Source: an uncultured Pseudomonadota bacterium
GTDB taxonomy: Bacteria > Myxococcota_A > UBA796 > GCA-2862545
Reading direction: 5' to 3'
Assembly (NCBI GenBank): GCA_903861005.1
Contig: CAIOSP010000200.1
Location: 21,782-85,781 of the forward strand
DNA length: 64,000 nt
Below, one piece after another: positions 17,134-24,242 of this stretch (positions within the stretch are counted from its first letter, which is position 1; each line of letters opens with the position of its first letter). A program made the position numbers and the translations under genes. The notes below the pieces were generated by a model that was not told where the DNA came from, did no database searches, and saw only the letters and a program-made list of their open reading frames with translations.

Positions 17134-18018
17134 TCAGGGCGAAACCGTCTTACTCCACCGAAGCTGGATGGCGTCGTGCATCCACGCGCGCTCCAGGTCC
17201 GACACGCGGTGCTGGTTTCCAGGGAAGCTCTGGAAGGTGGCATCGAAGCCTGCCTCGGCCATCTTGAGGATGGTCGCCTTGCTCGGCGCGGACGGGACGA
17301 TCGGATCGCGCTCGATGTGCGCGGCGCGCACCGGGAGCGCCGCCTGCGCGGCGTTTGCGTGCTCCGGGATGATCCGCGGCGGCATCGGGCCCGACAGGAT
17401 GAGGACCTCCTCGAACAGCTCTGGGTGGTAGACGGACAGTCCGTAGGCCATCGCCCCGCCCAAGCTGAAGCCCACCAAGATTGGCTTTCCAGCCATCGGA
17501 CGCTCCGTCCGCAGCCTCTCGACGAGCGCCACCAGGTCGGCCATGGACGCGTCGGCCTCGGCGGTGGCGCTCTGCGGCGTACCGTCCTCACGAAGGTGCG
17601 CGATCCAGGTGTAGCCACGGCCGGACCGCAGCGGCGCCTGCGGCGCGATCACCCGCACGTCGAGGTCCTCGAACTGGGCGATCGGCATGATGCGCTCCGG
17701 CGTTCCGCCCCATCCGTGCAGCACGATCACGGTCGGAAGCGCCTCAGAACCTTCATGCGGGCGCGCGGTCCACTCCAAGTAGGACAGCGCGTGGGTCGAC
17801 GCCGCGGCGCCGCGCGGGTCAGCCCCAGGCGCCGCGGTCTGCTCTACGACCGCAGACTCGGGCTCCACGGTCGGCGCGACCGCCACCGGTGCCACGTCAG
17901 GCTCGGAGGTCGTCGTCGGCGCAGGCTGCGCGACCTCAGGCGTCGCGGGTGCCTCTCCGCCAAACGCGGACGGCGACAACGACAAGCACAACCAGACCGC
18001 AACCTGGGCACCGCGCAT
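17134..18018 (-). CDS. Exported alpha/beta-hydrolase (carboxylesterase/phospholipase-like)
   Basis: ATG 18018 has GAGGGAA upstream and opens a typical signal peptide of about 20 residues ending AFG-G. After a Pro/Thr/Glu-rich linker (about residues 22-75) comes a complete hydrolase fold. The oxyanion-side HGWGG is at 101-105, the nucleophile S185 is in GFSLGG, the acid is D238 (ERDPIVP) and the base is H270 (GNQHRVS). This triad and spacing match the predicted-esterase / YpfH group acting on small esters or lysophospholipids. The location is periplasmic or secreted. The linker suggests the domain is held away from a surface. Confidence 0.8.
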   Translation of the reverse strand: MRGAQVAVWLCLSLSPSAFGGEAPATPEVAQPAPTTTSEPDVAPVAVAPTVEPESAVVEQTAAPGADPRGAAASTHALSYLEWTARPHEGSEALPTVIVLHGWGGTPERIMPIAQFEDLDVRVIAPQAPLRSGRGYTWIAHLREDGTPQSATAEADASMADLVALVERLRTERPMAGKPILVGFSLGGAMAYGLSVYHPELFEEVLILSGPMPPRIIPEHANAAQAALPVRAAHIERDPIVPSAPSKATILKMAEAGFDATFQSFPGNQHRVSDLERAWMHDAIQLRWSKTVSP

Positions 18019-18196
18019 GATTCCCTCGCGTCGTCACACTACCCCTCAACACGGTCCGCGCACGGACTTGCAGCCCGTCGGGACGATCGATGTCAGGCGC
18101 TTTCGACCGGGACCGCTGGCGAGCGCGCCGTCGCTGTGCGATGAAAGAAGCGTCCGGTCGTCCTCTGGGGGGACGCGCCGAGCATCAAGCGGGACG

Positions 18197-18209
18197 GTGT
18201 AAGTTACAC
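18197..18209. promoter_or_regulatory. 13-base palindrome, possible operator
   Basis: GTGTAA-G-TTACAC is a perfect 6+6 inverted repeat around one central base, about 80 bases before the start of the lipoprotein gene at 18288. It is AT-rich against a GC-rich background and lies where a transcription regulator would bind. No second copy was noticed. Confidence 0.3.
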
Positions 18210-18287
18210 GGTCCTCGTTCGTCCTAAGCGGCCATCGGGACCACCGAAGTCCGTCGGTCCCCTGCCACCTCACCTGGAGTCACCTCG

Positions 18288-18950
18288 ATGAACCGCGCTC
18301 TTCTCACCACCCTCACGTTCCTCACGGCCACCACTCTCGGCGCTTGCAAGGGCACCAAGGAGATCAACGATCCCGCGGTCGAGTCGGCAGCGAAGTCCGT
18401 GGGCTCGTCGTCGGGTACCATGGCGGCCACCCCGGCCGACGCCGACGAAGCGACGCTGCAGGCCAACGTGACGGCCGTCGGCTCCAGCTTCTCGGGCCTG
18501 GTCAGCGCGCATCAGTCGTACGCCGCCACCAACGGGACGGACGCCGAGCAGGCCGACCCGGCCACGCTCGCGCGCGCCGCGGGCGATGTGGTCGAGTGGG
18601 ACGGCAGCCACCTCGTCGTCAGCACGACCTGGGGCGAGACCGGCTACGAGTTCACCTACGACGTCGACCTGAACATCGGGACCGCGCCCGCGTCCATCGA
18701 CGGCACCTACGAAGTCGACTACGCAATCGGCGCGGCCGGCGTCTCCATTGGCTACACCGTCAGTGCCGTCTACGATGCGCTCACCTTCGACGACGCGGGC
18801 TGCGCGGCGTCGGGCAAGGTCATCGTCGACTGGTCCTACGACACGTCGCTCGGCGGGCTCGGCATCCCCGGCGCCACCGGCGGCGTGGATCATGGCACGG
18901 TGATCACCGAGTTCACCGCCTGCGACACCGTCACGATCAGCGGCACCTGA
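18288..18950 (+). CDS. Lipoprotein of unknown function, 220 aa
   Basis: The signal peptide has lipobox LGA-C at residues 17-20. The mature part begins with a low-complexity Ala/Ser/Asp region of about 55 residues. It continues as a beta-rich domain with many alternating Asp/Thr/Gly residues (HLVVSTTWGETGYEFTYDVD, YEVDYAIGAAGVSIGYTV) and only three further Cys. No family is recognised. It is probably a surface- or periplasm-exposed protein. Its 3' end is followed by a strong hairpin, and its upstream gap of 269 bases carries a palindrome, so it appears to be a single-gene unit. Confidence 0.75.
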   Translation: MNRALLTTLTFLTATTLGACKGTKEINDPAVESAAKSVGSSSGTMAATPADADEATLQANVTAVGSSFSGLVSAHQSYAATNGTDAEQADPATLARAAGDVVEWDGSHLVVSTTWGETGYEFTYDVDLNIGTAPASIDGTYEVDYAIGAAGVSIGYTVSAVYDALTFDDAGCAASGKVIVDWSYDTSLGGLGIPGATGGVDHGTVITEFTACDTVTISGT

Positions 18951-18958
18951 TCCAAGTC

Positions 18959-18989
18959 GGCGCCCGCTCCGCCCGCGCGGAGCGGCGCC
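18959..18989. terminator. Bidirectional GC hairpin between convergent genes
   Basis: A 13-pair stem (GGCGC 18959-18963, bulged C at 18964, CGCTCCGC 18965-18972) closes on GCGGAGCG-GCGCC (18977-18989) around the loop CCGC. It fills nearly the whole 40-base gap between a plus-strand lipoprotein gene and a minus-strand SDR gene. There is no T-run on either side. Confidence 0.5.
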
Positions 18990-18990
18990 C

Positions 18991-20016
18991 CTACTTGGCG
19001 GCCTTCGCGGCCTTGCGCGCCTTGTGCGCCGCCGACTCCTTGGCCAGGATGTCCTCGTCCGCGAGCCAATTGTAGATGGCGCGGATGGTGTCCTCGACAG
19101 GTCGCGGGTTGTAGCCCAGCTCAGTTGTGGCCTTGGCGTGCGACATGTTCGGGTTCGCGAGCAGCGCGTCGAGCGCCTCACGGGTCACGGGCGGCCGCTT
19201 GCCGATCATGGTGAGGACCGGACCAAGCGCGTGCAGCGCCCGCAGCGTCCACATGGGGATGGGCTTGGCCGGGATCGGCTTGCCGACGATGCCGGCCGCG
19301 ATGTTCCCAAGCGCCAAGTTCGAGTTCCAGTGGCCCGCCAGGATGTACGCCTCACCGGGGCGGCCCTTGGTTTCGGCCAGCAGAAGCCCCTGCACGACGT
19401 CGCGCACGTCGACCCAGTTGAAGCCGGACGGCCCCACCGGACCCGAGTTGCCGCGCGCGATCGCGCGGAAGAACTTGCCCATCCGCGACGCCTTGTAGTC
19501 GTACGGACCGATCACACCGCAGGGATTGACCACCACCACGTCCAAGCCCTTGGCGCCCTCTTCGAATACGGCGAGCTGGCCCTGGGCCTTGGAGACGTTG
19601 TAGGCGCTCGAGCTGTGGCCGATCGCCAGGCGCGTCTGCTCAGTGATCGGCGCGCCGTGCGTGTCGATGTCGTAGGCGTGGATCGAGCTGGTGTGGATCA
19701 AGCGCTTGAGGCCGACCTCGCGCGCGACCTTGGCGATGTTCCGCGCGCCATCGACGTTCACGGACTGCACGAGGCCGCCCTTGTCGCCGGACGTGGAGAT
19801 GACCGAGGCCAAGTGGAAGAGCGTGTCGCCAGGCTGGAAGGCCGACCGGAGGAAGTCCGCGTCGCGGATGTCGCCGCGCAGGACTTCGACATCGAGGCCC
19901 GCCAACGCGATGCCCGGGTCGAGATCGAGCGCCTTGACGGAGCGACCCTGGGCGAGGAGCGTACGAACGAGGGTGGCGCCGAGATGGCCGCCGGCGCCGG
20001 TCACGAGGGTGGACAA
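18991..20016 (-). CDS. NAD(P)-dependent SDR epimerase/3-beta-HSD-like oxidoreductase
   Basis: Start TTG 20016 is chosen because an AGGAG lies about ten bases upstream; this gives 341 aa beginning directly at the Rossmann fold. The dinucleotide-binding VTGAGGHLG is at about residues 4-12 and the active-site Y-N-V-S-K (Tyr-x-x-x-Lys) at about residue 140. The sequence style (LIHTSSIHAYD, VNPCGVIGPYDYK, Ala/Lys tail) matches extended SDRs of the dihydroflavonol reductase / 3-beta-hydroxysteroid dehydrogenase group. The substrate is unknown. The last ~25 residues are an Ala-Lys-rich tail. Confidence 0.82.
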   Translation of the reverse strand: MSTLVTGAGGHLGATLVRTLLAQGRSVKALDLDPGIALAGLDVEVLRGDIRDADFLRSAFQPGDTLFHLASVISTSGDKGGLVQSVNVDGARNIAKVAREVGLKRLIHTSSIHAYDIDTHGAPITEQTRLAIGHSSSAYNVSKAQGQLAVFEEGAKGLDVVVVNPCGVIGPYDYKASRMGKFFRAIARGNSGPVGPSGFNWVDVRDVVQGLLLAETKGRPGEAYILAGHWNSNLALGNIAAGIVGKPIPAKPIPMWTLRALHALGPVLTMIGKRPPVTREALDALLANPNMSHAKATTELGYNPRPVEDTIRAIYNWLADEDILAKESAAHKARKAAKAAK

Positions 20017-20181
20017 GGGGGAAACTCCTGGTTGCAGGCTGGAGTGACGCCTTGGGGACCCACCCCTCGACGCGCGCGCGTCCATAGCTCGGCAGAGCCC
20101 CACGCACCGGCCAAGACGCACACGCCACGAGCTTTCCCGTGCCGACGTTGCGGCCGCTGCGCTCCCGGGACACATGCCGCG

Positions 20182-20958
20182 ATGCTTCCGCGCCTCCATC
20201 TCTTCGAGTTCATGGACCTCGAGTTCTTCCCCGCGTCCATGCGGCGGCGGATGACAGACTGCCTCCGCGACGTCGAGGCGTTCACCGGCCTGTTCAACTG
20301 GGCGGTGCCGCTGATCGTGGAGCTGCTGGGCGCTTCGGGCCGGCGCTCGATCGTGGACCTCGGCACAGGCTCGGGCGGGCCGATCGTCAGGCTATTCCCC
20401 AAGCTCGTCGCCGCGGGCGCGCTCGACGACTTGGTGCTGACGGACCTCTACCCGAACCTGGAGGCGATCGTGGCACAGCCTGGCCTTCGGTACGACCCTC
20501 GCTCGGTCGACGCGTCCGCGGTGCCCAACGACCTCCACGGGCTGCGCGTGCTGTGCAATTCCTTCCACCACATGCCGCCAGATCTGGCGCGGGCGGTGCT
20601 CGCCGACGCGCACGCCAAGGGCGAGCCGCTGCTGGTCCTGGAGGCGCTGAATCGCGACCCGTTCGCCATGGTCGCGTCGGTGGCGGTCGCCGTGATGGCC
20701 TGGATCCTGATGCCCTTCCTGCAGCGGTTCGACGTGGGCTCCGCGCTGCTGTGGTGGCTGGTCCCGGTCGTGCCTGTGCTGCTGGTCTGGGAGGGCGTCG
20801 TGTCCTGCCTCCGCTGCTACACGCGCGGCGAGTTCGGTCGGATGGTCGCGACCCTCCCCGGCGCCACCTACGAATCGGGCATCGTGCAGACGGTCTTCAT
20901 CGGGGCGCGGATCCGCTGGTTCTACCTGAACGGCTCGGCGAACACGCGACTGACGTAA
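20182..20958 (+). CDS. Class I SAM-dependent methyltransferase with embedded hydrophobic segments
   Basis: ATG 20182 gives 258 aa. The SAM-binding motif is IVDLGTGSGGP (about residues 58-68), followed by LTDLYPN and the active-region NSFHHMP. Around residues 165-215 are two long hydrophobic stretches (MVASVAVAVMAWILMPFL and ALLWWLVPVVPVLLVW) that look like membrane helices inserted between the last Rossmann elements. This suggests a membrane-associated enzyme acting on a lipid or hydrophobic substrate. The substrate cannot be predicted. It is transcribed divergently from the SDR gene. Confidence 0.75.
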   Translation: MLPRLHLFEFMDLEFFPASMRRRMTDCLRDVEAFTGLFNWAVPLIVELLGASGRRSIVDLGTGSGGPIVRLFPKLVAAGALDDLVLTDLYPNLEAIVAQPGLRYDPRSVDASAVPNDLHGLRVLCNSFHHMPPDLARAVLADAHAKGEPLLVLEALNRDPFAMVASVAVAVMAWILMPFLQRFDVGSALLWWLVPVVPVLLVWEGVVSCLRCYTRGEFGRMVATLPGATYESGIVQTVFIGARIRWFYLNGSANTRLT

Positions 20959-20970
20959 ACGGCCGACGCG

Positions 20971-21369
20971 CTAGGAAGGCGCTGGCTGGCAGAACTCGAC
21001 GACGTTGTGGTCCGGGTCTCGTACGAACACGCTGCGCGATCCTTTCCCGTGGGTGATCGGCCCCTCGGTGATCACGTGCCCCGACGCGAGGAGCGCTGCC
21101 GCGGCGTCGTCCACCGAGCGCACGGACCACGCCACGTGCGTGATTCCCGCGACCTTCTTCGGCACGTCCATCAGCACGTTCGGACCATCGGCCACCGCGT
21201 TGACGATGAGGTTGATCTCCATGCCGGCGGGGTGGCGCAGGATCGCCACGCGATCCTCTTCACCCCACCAGACCTGGGTGAAGCCGAGCTGCCCGTAGAA
21301 GCCCAGCGCCCGCTCCAGATCGTGTACGCGGATCCCGACGTGACCCACGGCCACAATCGCTACAGACAT
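20971..21369 (-). CDS. VOC-family (glyoxalase/bleomycin-resistance-like) protein
   Basis: ATG 21369 with GGAGA upstream gives 132 aa. Two beta-alpha-beta-beta-beta modules are visible: VGHVGIRVHDLERALGFYGQLGF and ITHVAWSVRSVDDAAAALLASG. Metal ligands include the first-module His (GHVGIR), the second-module His (THVAW) and the C-terminal Glu in VVEF. The family includes glyoxalases, dioxygenases and small-molecule-binding proteins. The reaction is not predictable. It diverges from the methyltransferase gene at 21428 with 58 bases between the starts. Confidence 0.85.
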   Translation of the reverse strand: MSVAIVAVGHVGIRVHDLERALGFYGQLGFTQVWWGEEDRVAILRHPAGMEINLIVNAVADGPNVLMDVPKKVAGITHVAWSVRSVDDAAAALLASGHVITEGPITHGKGSRSVFVRDPDHNVVEFCQPAPS

Positions 21370-21427
21370 GCTCTCTCTCCCAGCACGGTCCACAACGGTT
21401 AGCCAACGCGGCCCCAGGGAGCACGAG

Positions 21428-22354
21428 ATGGGACTCGCAAATGCACGCCACCCGGATGGTACACCAGTCGCCCTGGCGGGTGATGCCCCGTTTTCGGCGC
21501 GCGCGCTGACACAGCTTGACGGGCTCGCGTTCGACCTCCCGGCCGACGACCCCTGGGTTCTTGGCAAGGGCGGCGCCGACCACGCGTACTTGGACGCGGC
21601 GAAGGAGGCTTGGAACAACGAAGCCGAGTGGATGGACGTGCTTGACCGCGCCTGCCCCGTCTACGACCTGAAGGCGGTCGAGCGTGAGCTGTACACCTGG
21701 CACTGGAAGCCGTGGCTCGACCGCGCCAAGACGGTGCTGGACGTCGGCTGCGGCGTAGGTCGTTTCTTGGTGCCGCTCGTCGCGCGCGGGGCCACGGTCT
21801 ACGGTGTGGACGCGGACCTCCGAAGCCTTCGGCGCGCGGCCCAGCACGTGATGGGGATGCCGGGCAAGGTGGACCTGCACTGGTCGAGCGTCCACGCGCT
21901 CCCTGACGTGCAGGTTGACACCGTCATCGCCTGCGAGGTGCTCTGCTACGTGCCCGAGGTCGAGCGGGCGCTCGCCGAGATCGTCGCGCGACTCAAGCCC
22001 GGGGGCGCCCTGCTGCTGTCGATGGAGGGGCGCTGGGGCTGGGCGCTGGCCCAGGACGCATCGCCCGGTTCGATCGCGCACGCGCTGGTCGGCGACGGCA
22101 TCATCGACCTGCCAGGCGAGGGCTGGGTACACACCTGGGAGGATGGGCCCCTCACCGAGCTGCTGGAGAGCGCAGGCCTCAAGGTCGAGCTCATGGTCCC
22201 GACGCACTACGTCCTCGACGGGCCGCTGGAGCAGGTCGCTGGCTTCGTCCCGCCGGTAGAAGCCCTCCTCGACGTCGAAGACGCGTGCCGCGCCCACCCG
22301 GTCTGGCGTCCGCTGAACCGGATCTGGACCGCCGTCGCGGTCAAGCCTCGCTGA
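21428..22354 (+). CDS. Class I SAM-dependent methyltransferase
   Basis: Starting at ATG 21428 (GGGAG about ten bases upstream) gives 308 aa. The SAM-binding block is TVLDVGCGVGRF (about residues 101-112), then YGVDADLRSL, and the motif-IV region is DTVIACEVLCYVPEV. About 90 residues precede the methyltransferase core, including a Trp/Tyr-rich helix (YTWHWKPWLDR), suggesting a substrate-recognition region. It lies 60 bases upstream of the acetate kinase fusion on the same strand. No functional link is visible. Confidence 0.82.
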   Translation: MGLANARHPDGTPVALAGDAPFSARALTQLDGLAFDLPADDPWVLGKGGADHAYLDAAKEAWNNEAEWMDVLDRACPVYDLKAVERELYTWHWKPWLDRAKTVLDVGCGVGRFLVPLVARGATVYGVDADLRSLRRAAQHVMGMPGKVDLHWSSVHALPDVQVDTVIACEVLCYVPEVERALAEIVARLKPGGALLLSMEGRWGWALAQDASPGSIAHALVGDGIIDLPGEGWVHTWEDGPLTELLESAGLKVELMVPTHYVLDGPLEQVAGFVPPVEALLDVEDACRAHPVWRPLNRIWTAVAVKPR

Positions 22355-22414
22355 TCTCGACTCGGAGTCCCGGCATCGCCCACGGCCGAGATAGCTTGGT
22401 CGGTGGGAGATCCC

Positions 22415-24229
22415 ATGCGCATCCTGGTCCTCAACGCCGGAAGTAGCAGCCTCAAGGCGGACGTCCTCGACCCCTCCACGGGCGCCCGGGAAAGCTGGGT
22501 GGAGATCGACCGGATCGGCGAGCACTCCACGCTCAGCGTGGATGGTGCAGAGCCGGTCCGCCAGCCCGTGGAATCGATGAACGAGGCGTTGCGCGTCGCG
22601 CTCCCCCACCTGCTTCGCGGTGGCGCGGTCGACGCCGTAGGGCACCGCGTGGTCCATGGCGGGTCGCGCTTCACCGCGCCCACCCGCGTCGACGACTCGG
22701 TGGAGGCGGAGATCGAGGCGCTGATCCCCCTCGCGCCCCTCCACAACCCGGCCGCGTTGGCCCTGATTCGAGCGGCCCGGGCCGAGTTTCCGTCTGTCAC
22801 GCACGTCGCGGTCTTCGACACCGCCTTCCACGCCACCCTGCCCGCGCGGGCGCGAGCCTACGCGCTGCCCCGTGAGCTTGCCGAAGCGCACGGCGTGCGA
22901 CGCTACGGCTTTCACGGAACGAGCCACGGCTGGGTCGCCGCGGAGGTCGCTCGACACCTCAAGGCCCAGATCCGTGAGCTTCGAATCCTCACGATTCACC
23001 TGGGGAGCGGATGCAGCGTGTGCGCCGTCGAGAACGGTCGGAGCGTCGAGATCTCGTCCGGAATGACGCCCGCCGAGGGGCTGGTGATGCGCACCCGCAC
23101 GGGAGACATCGACCCGGGCGCGTTGATCGCGCTGGCGCGCGCCGAGGGCTTGGACCTCGATGGGCTCGACGACCTGGTTAACAAGCGCGGCGGCCTGGCC
23201 GGCCTGGCGGGCGGAAGCGGCGACTTTCGGGACCTGGAGGAGCGCGCGTCGGCGGGAGACGAGTCGGCGCGCATGGCGATCCACGTGTTCTGTCACCGGC
23301 TCCGCAAGTACATTGGCGCGTACGTGGCGCTGATGGGCGGCGTCGACGTCATCGCGTTTACGGCCGGCATCGGCGAGCACAGCGCGCTGGTTCGACAGCG
23401 CGCGCTCCAGCGCCTCGGCTTCCTCGGTGCTGTCCTCGACGACGACGCCAACCGCGACGCGAGCGTCTCTCAGCTTCGGCCCGTGTTCGCCATCCACGAC
23501 CCGGCGAGCCGGGTGCAACTGCTGGTGGTCCACACCGACGAGGCCCGCGCGATCGCCCGGGACACGGCGGCGCTGGTCGCAGGCGCCGACGCGGTCGGAA
23601 CGCCGGGCGCCATTCCCATCGCCGTGAGCGCACGCCACATCCACCTCACGCGCGCCGCAGTGGACGTCCTGTTCGGGGTGGATCACACGCTCACACCACT
23701 CAAGCCGCTCTCCCAGCCGGGTCAGTACGCGAGCGTCGAGTTGCTCGACATTATGGGTCCAAAGCGGACCATCGAGAGGGTCCGGGTGCTGGGTCCGGAG
23801 CGCTCGGCCTGTCAGGTCGAGATCAGCCGCACGGACGAGTTCTTCCTGGGTCTGGATGCGCCCGTTCGCATCTCAGGAGACGTCACAAACAGCCCCGGCG
23901 TGACGCTCCGAGGGCCCGCCGGCTCGCTCACCCTCTCAGAAGGCGTGATCTGCGCGGCTCGTCACATCCACATGACCCCCGCAGACGCCGCCACGTACCG
24001 CGTGAAGCACAAGGACATGGTGGAGGTGGAGGTGTCCTCCGGCCCGCGAAAGCTGATCTTTGGTGACGTGACGATCCGTGTCTCAGAGGCGTCCAAGCTG
24101 GAGATGCACATCGACACCGATGAGGCGAACGCCGCGGAGATCTCGAATGCCTCCGAGGGCGCCCTGGTTCAGGTGGAGGCTGTGGCCGTGCTTCGCAGGC
24201 GTGAAACGCGGTACGACCAGGACGCCTGA
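22415..24229 (+). CDS. Bifunctional acetate kinase - PduL-type phosphate acyltransferase fusion
   Basis: Starting at ATG 22415 gives 604 aa. Residues 1-393 are a full-length acetate kinase: phosphate-binding LNAGSSSLK (6-14), catalytic FDTAFH (134-139), FHGTSH (166-171), HLGSG, TRTGDIDPG and TAGIGEH (316-322). Residues about 400-593 are a complete PduL domain, with the paired zinc motifs SARHIHLT (H408, H410) and AARHIHMT (H517, H519) and the GPKR/ISRTDEFFLGLDAPVR block. Together the two active sites would interconvert acyl-CoA and carboxylate plus ATP through an acyl-phosphate passed within one chain. No encapsulation peptide or microcompartment gene is adjacent, so it is probably a cytosolic housekeeping form. 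The GH31 lipoprotein gene begins 13 bases downstream. Confidence 0.92.
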   Translation: MRILVLNAGSSSLKADVLDPSTGARESWVEIDRIGEHSTLSVDGAEPVRQPVESMNEALRVALPHLLRGGAVDAVGHRVVHGGSRFTAPTRVDDSVEAEIEALIPLAPLHNPAALALIRAARAEFPSVTHVAVFDTAFHATLPARARAYALPRELAEAHGVRRYGFHGTSHGWVAAEVARHLKAQIRELRILTIHLGSGCSVCAVENGRSVEISSGMTPAEGLVMRTRTGDIDPGALIALARAEGLDLDGLDDLVNKRGGLAGLAGGSGDFRDLEERASAGDESARMAIHVFCHRLRKYIGAYVALMGGVDVIAFTAGIGEHSALVRQRALQRLGFLGAVLDDDANRDASVSQLRPVFAIHDPASRVQLLVVHTDEARAIARDTAALVAGADAVGTPGAIPIAVSARHIHLTRAAVDVLFGVDHTLTPLKPLSQPGQYASVELLDIMGPKRTIERVRVLGPERSACQVEISRTDEFFLGLDAPVRISGDVTNSPGVTLRGPAGSLTLSEGVICAARHIHMTPADAATYRVKHKDMVEVEVSSGPRKLIFGDVTIRVSEASKLEMHIDTDEANAAEISNASEGALVQVEAVAVLRRRETRYDQDA

Positions 24230-24242
24230 TCTCGGAGGGCCC

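Noticed and set aside
20069..20082. 14-base perfect palindrome GACGCGCGCGCGTC in the gap between two divergent genes
   Set aside because: It is essentially a CG dinucleotide run, expected by chance at this GC content.
21260..23686. A minus-strand open frame of about 808 codons
   Set aside because: It is antisense to the methyltransferase and the AckA-PduL fusion, both of which have clear family motifs. The translation has shadow composition without domains.
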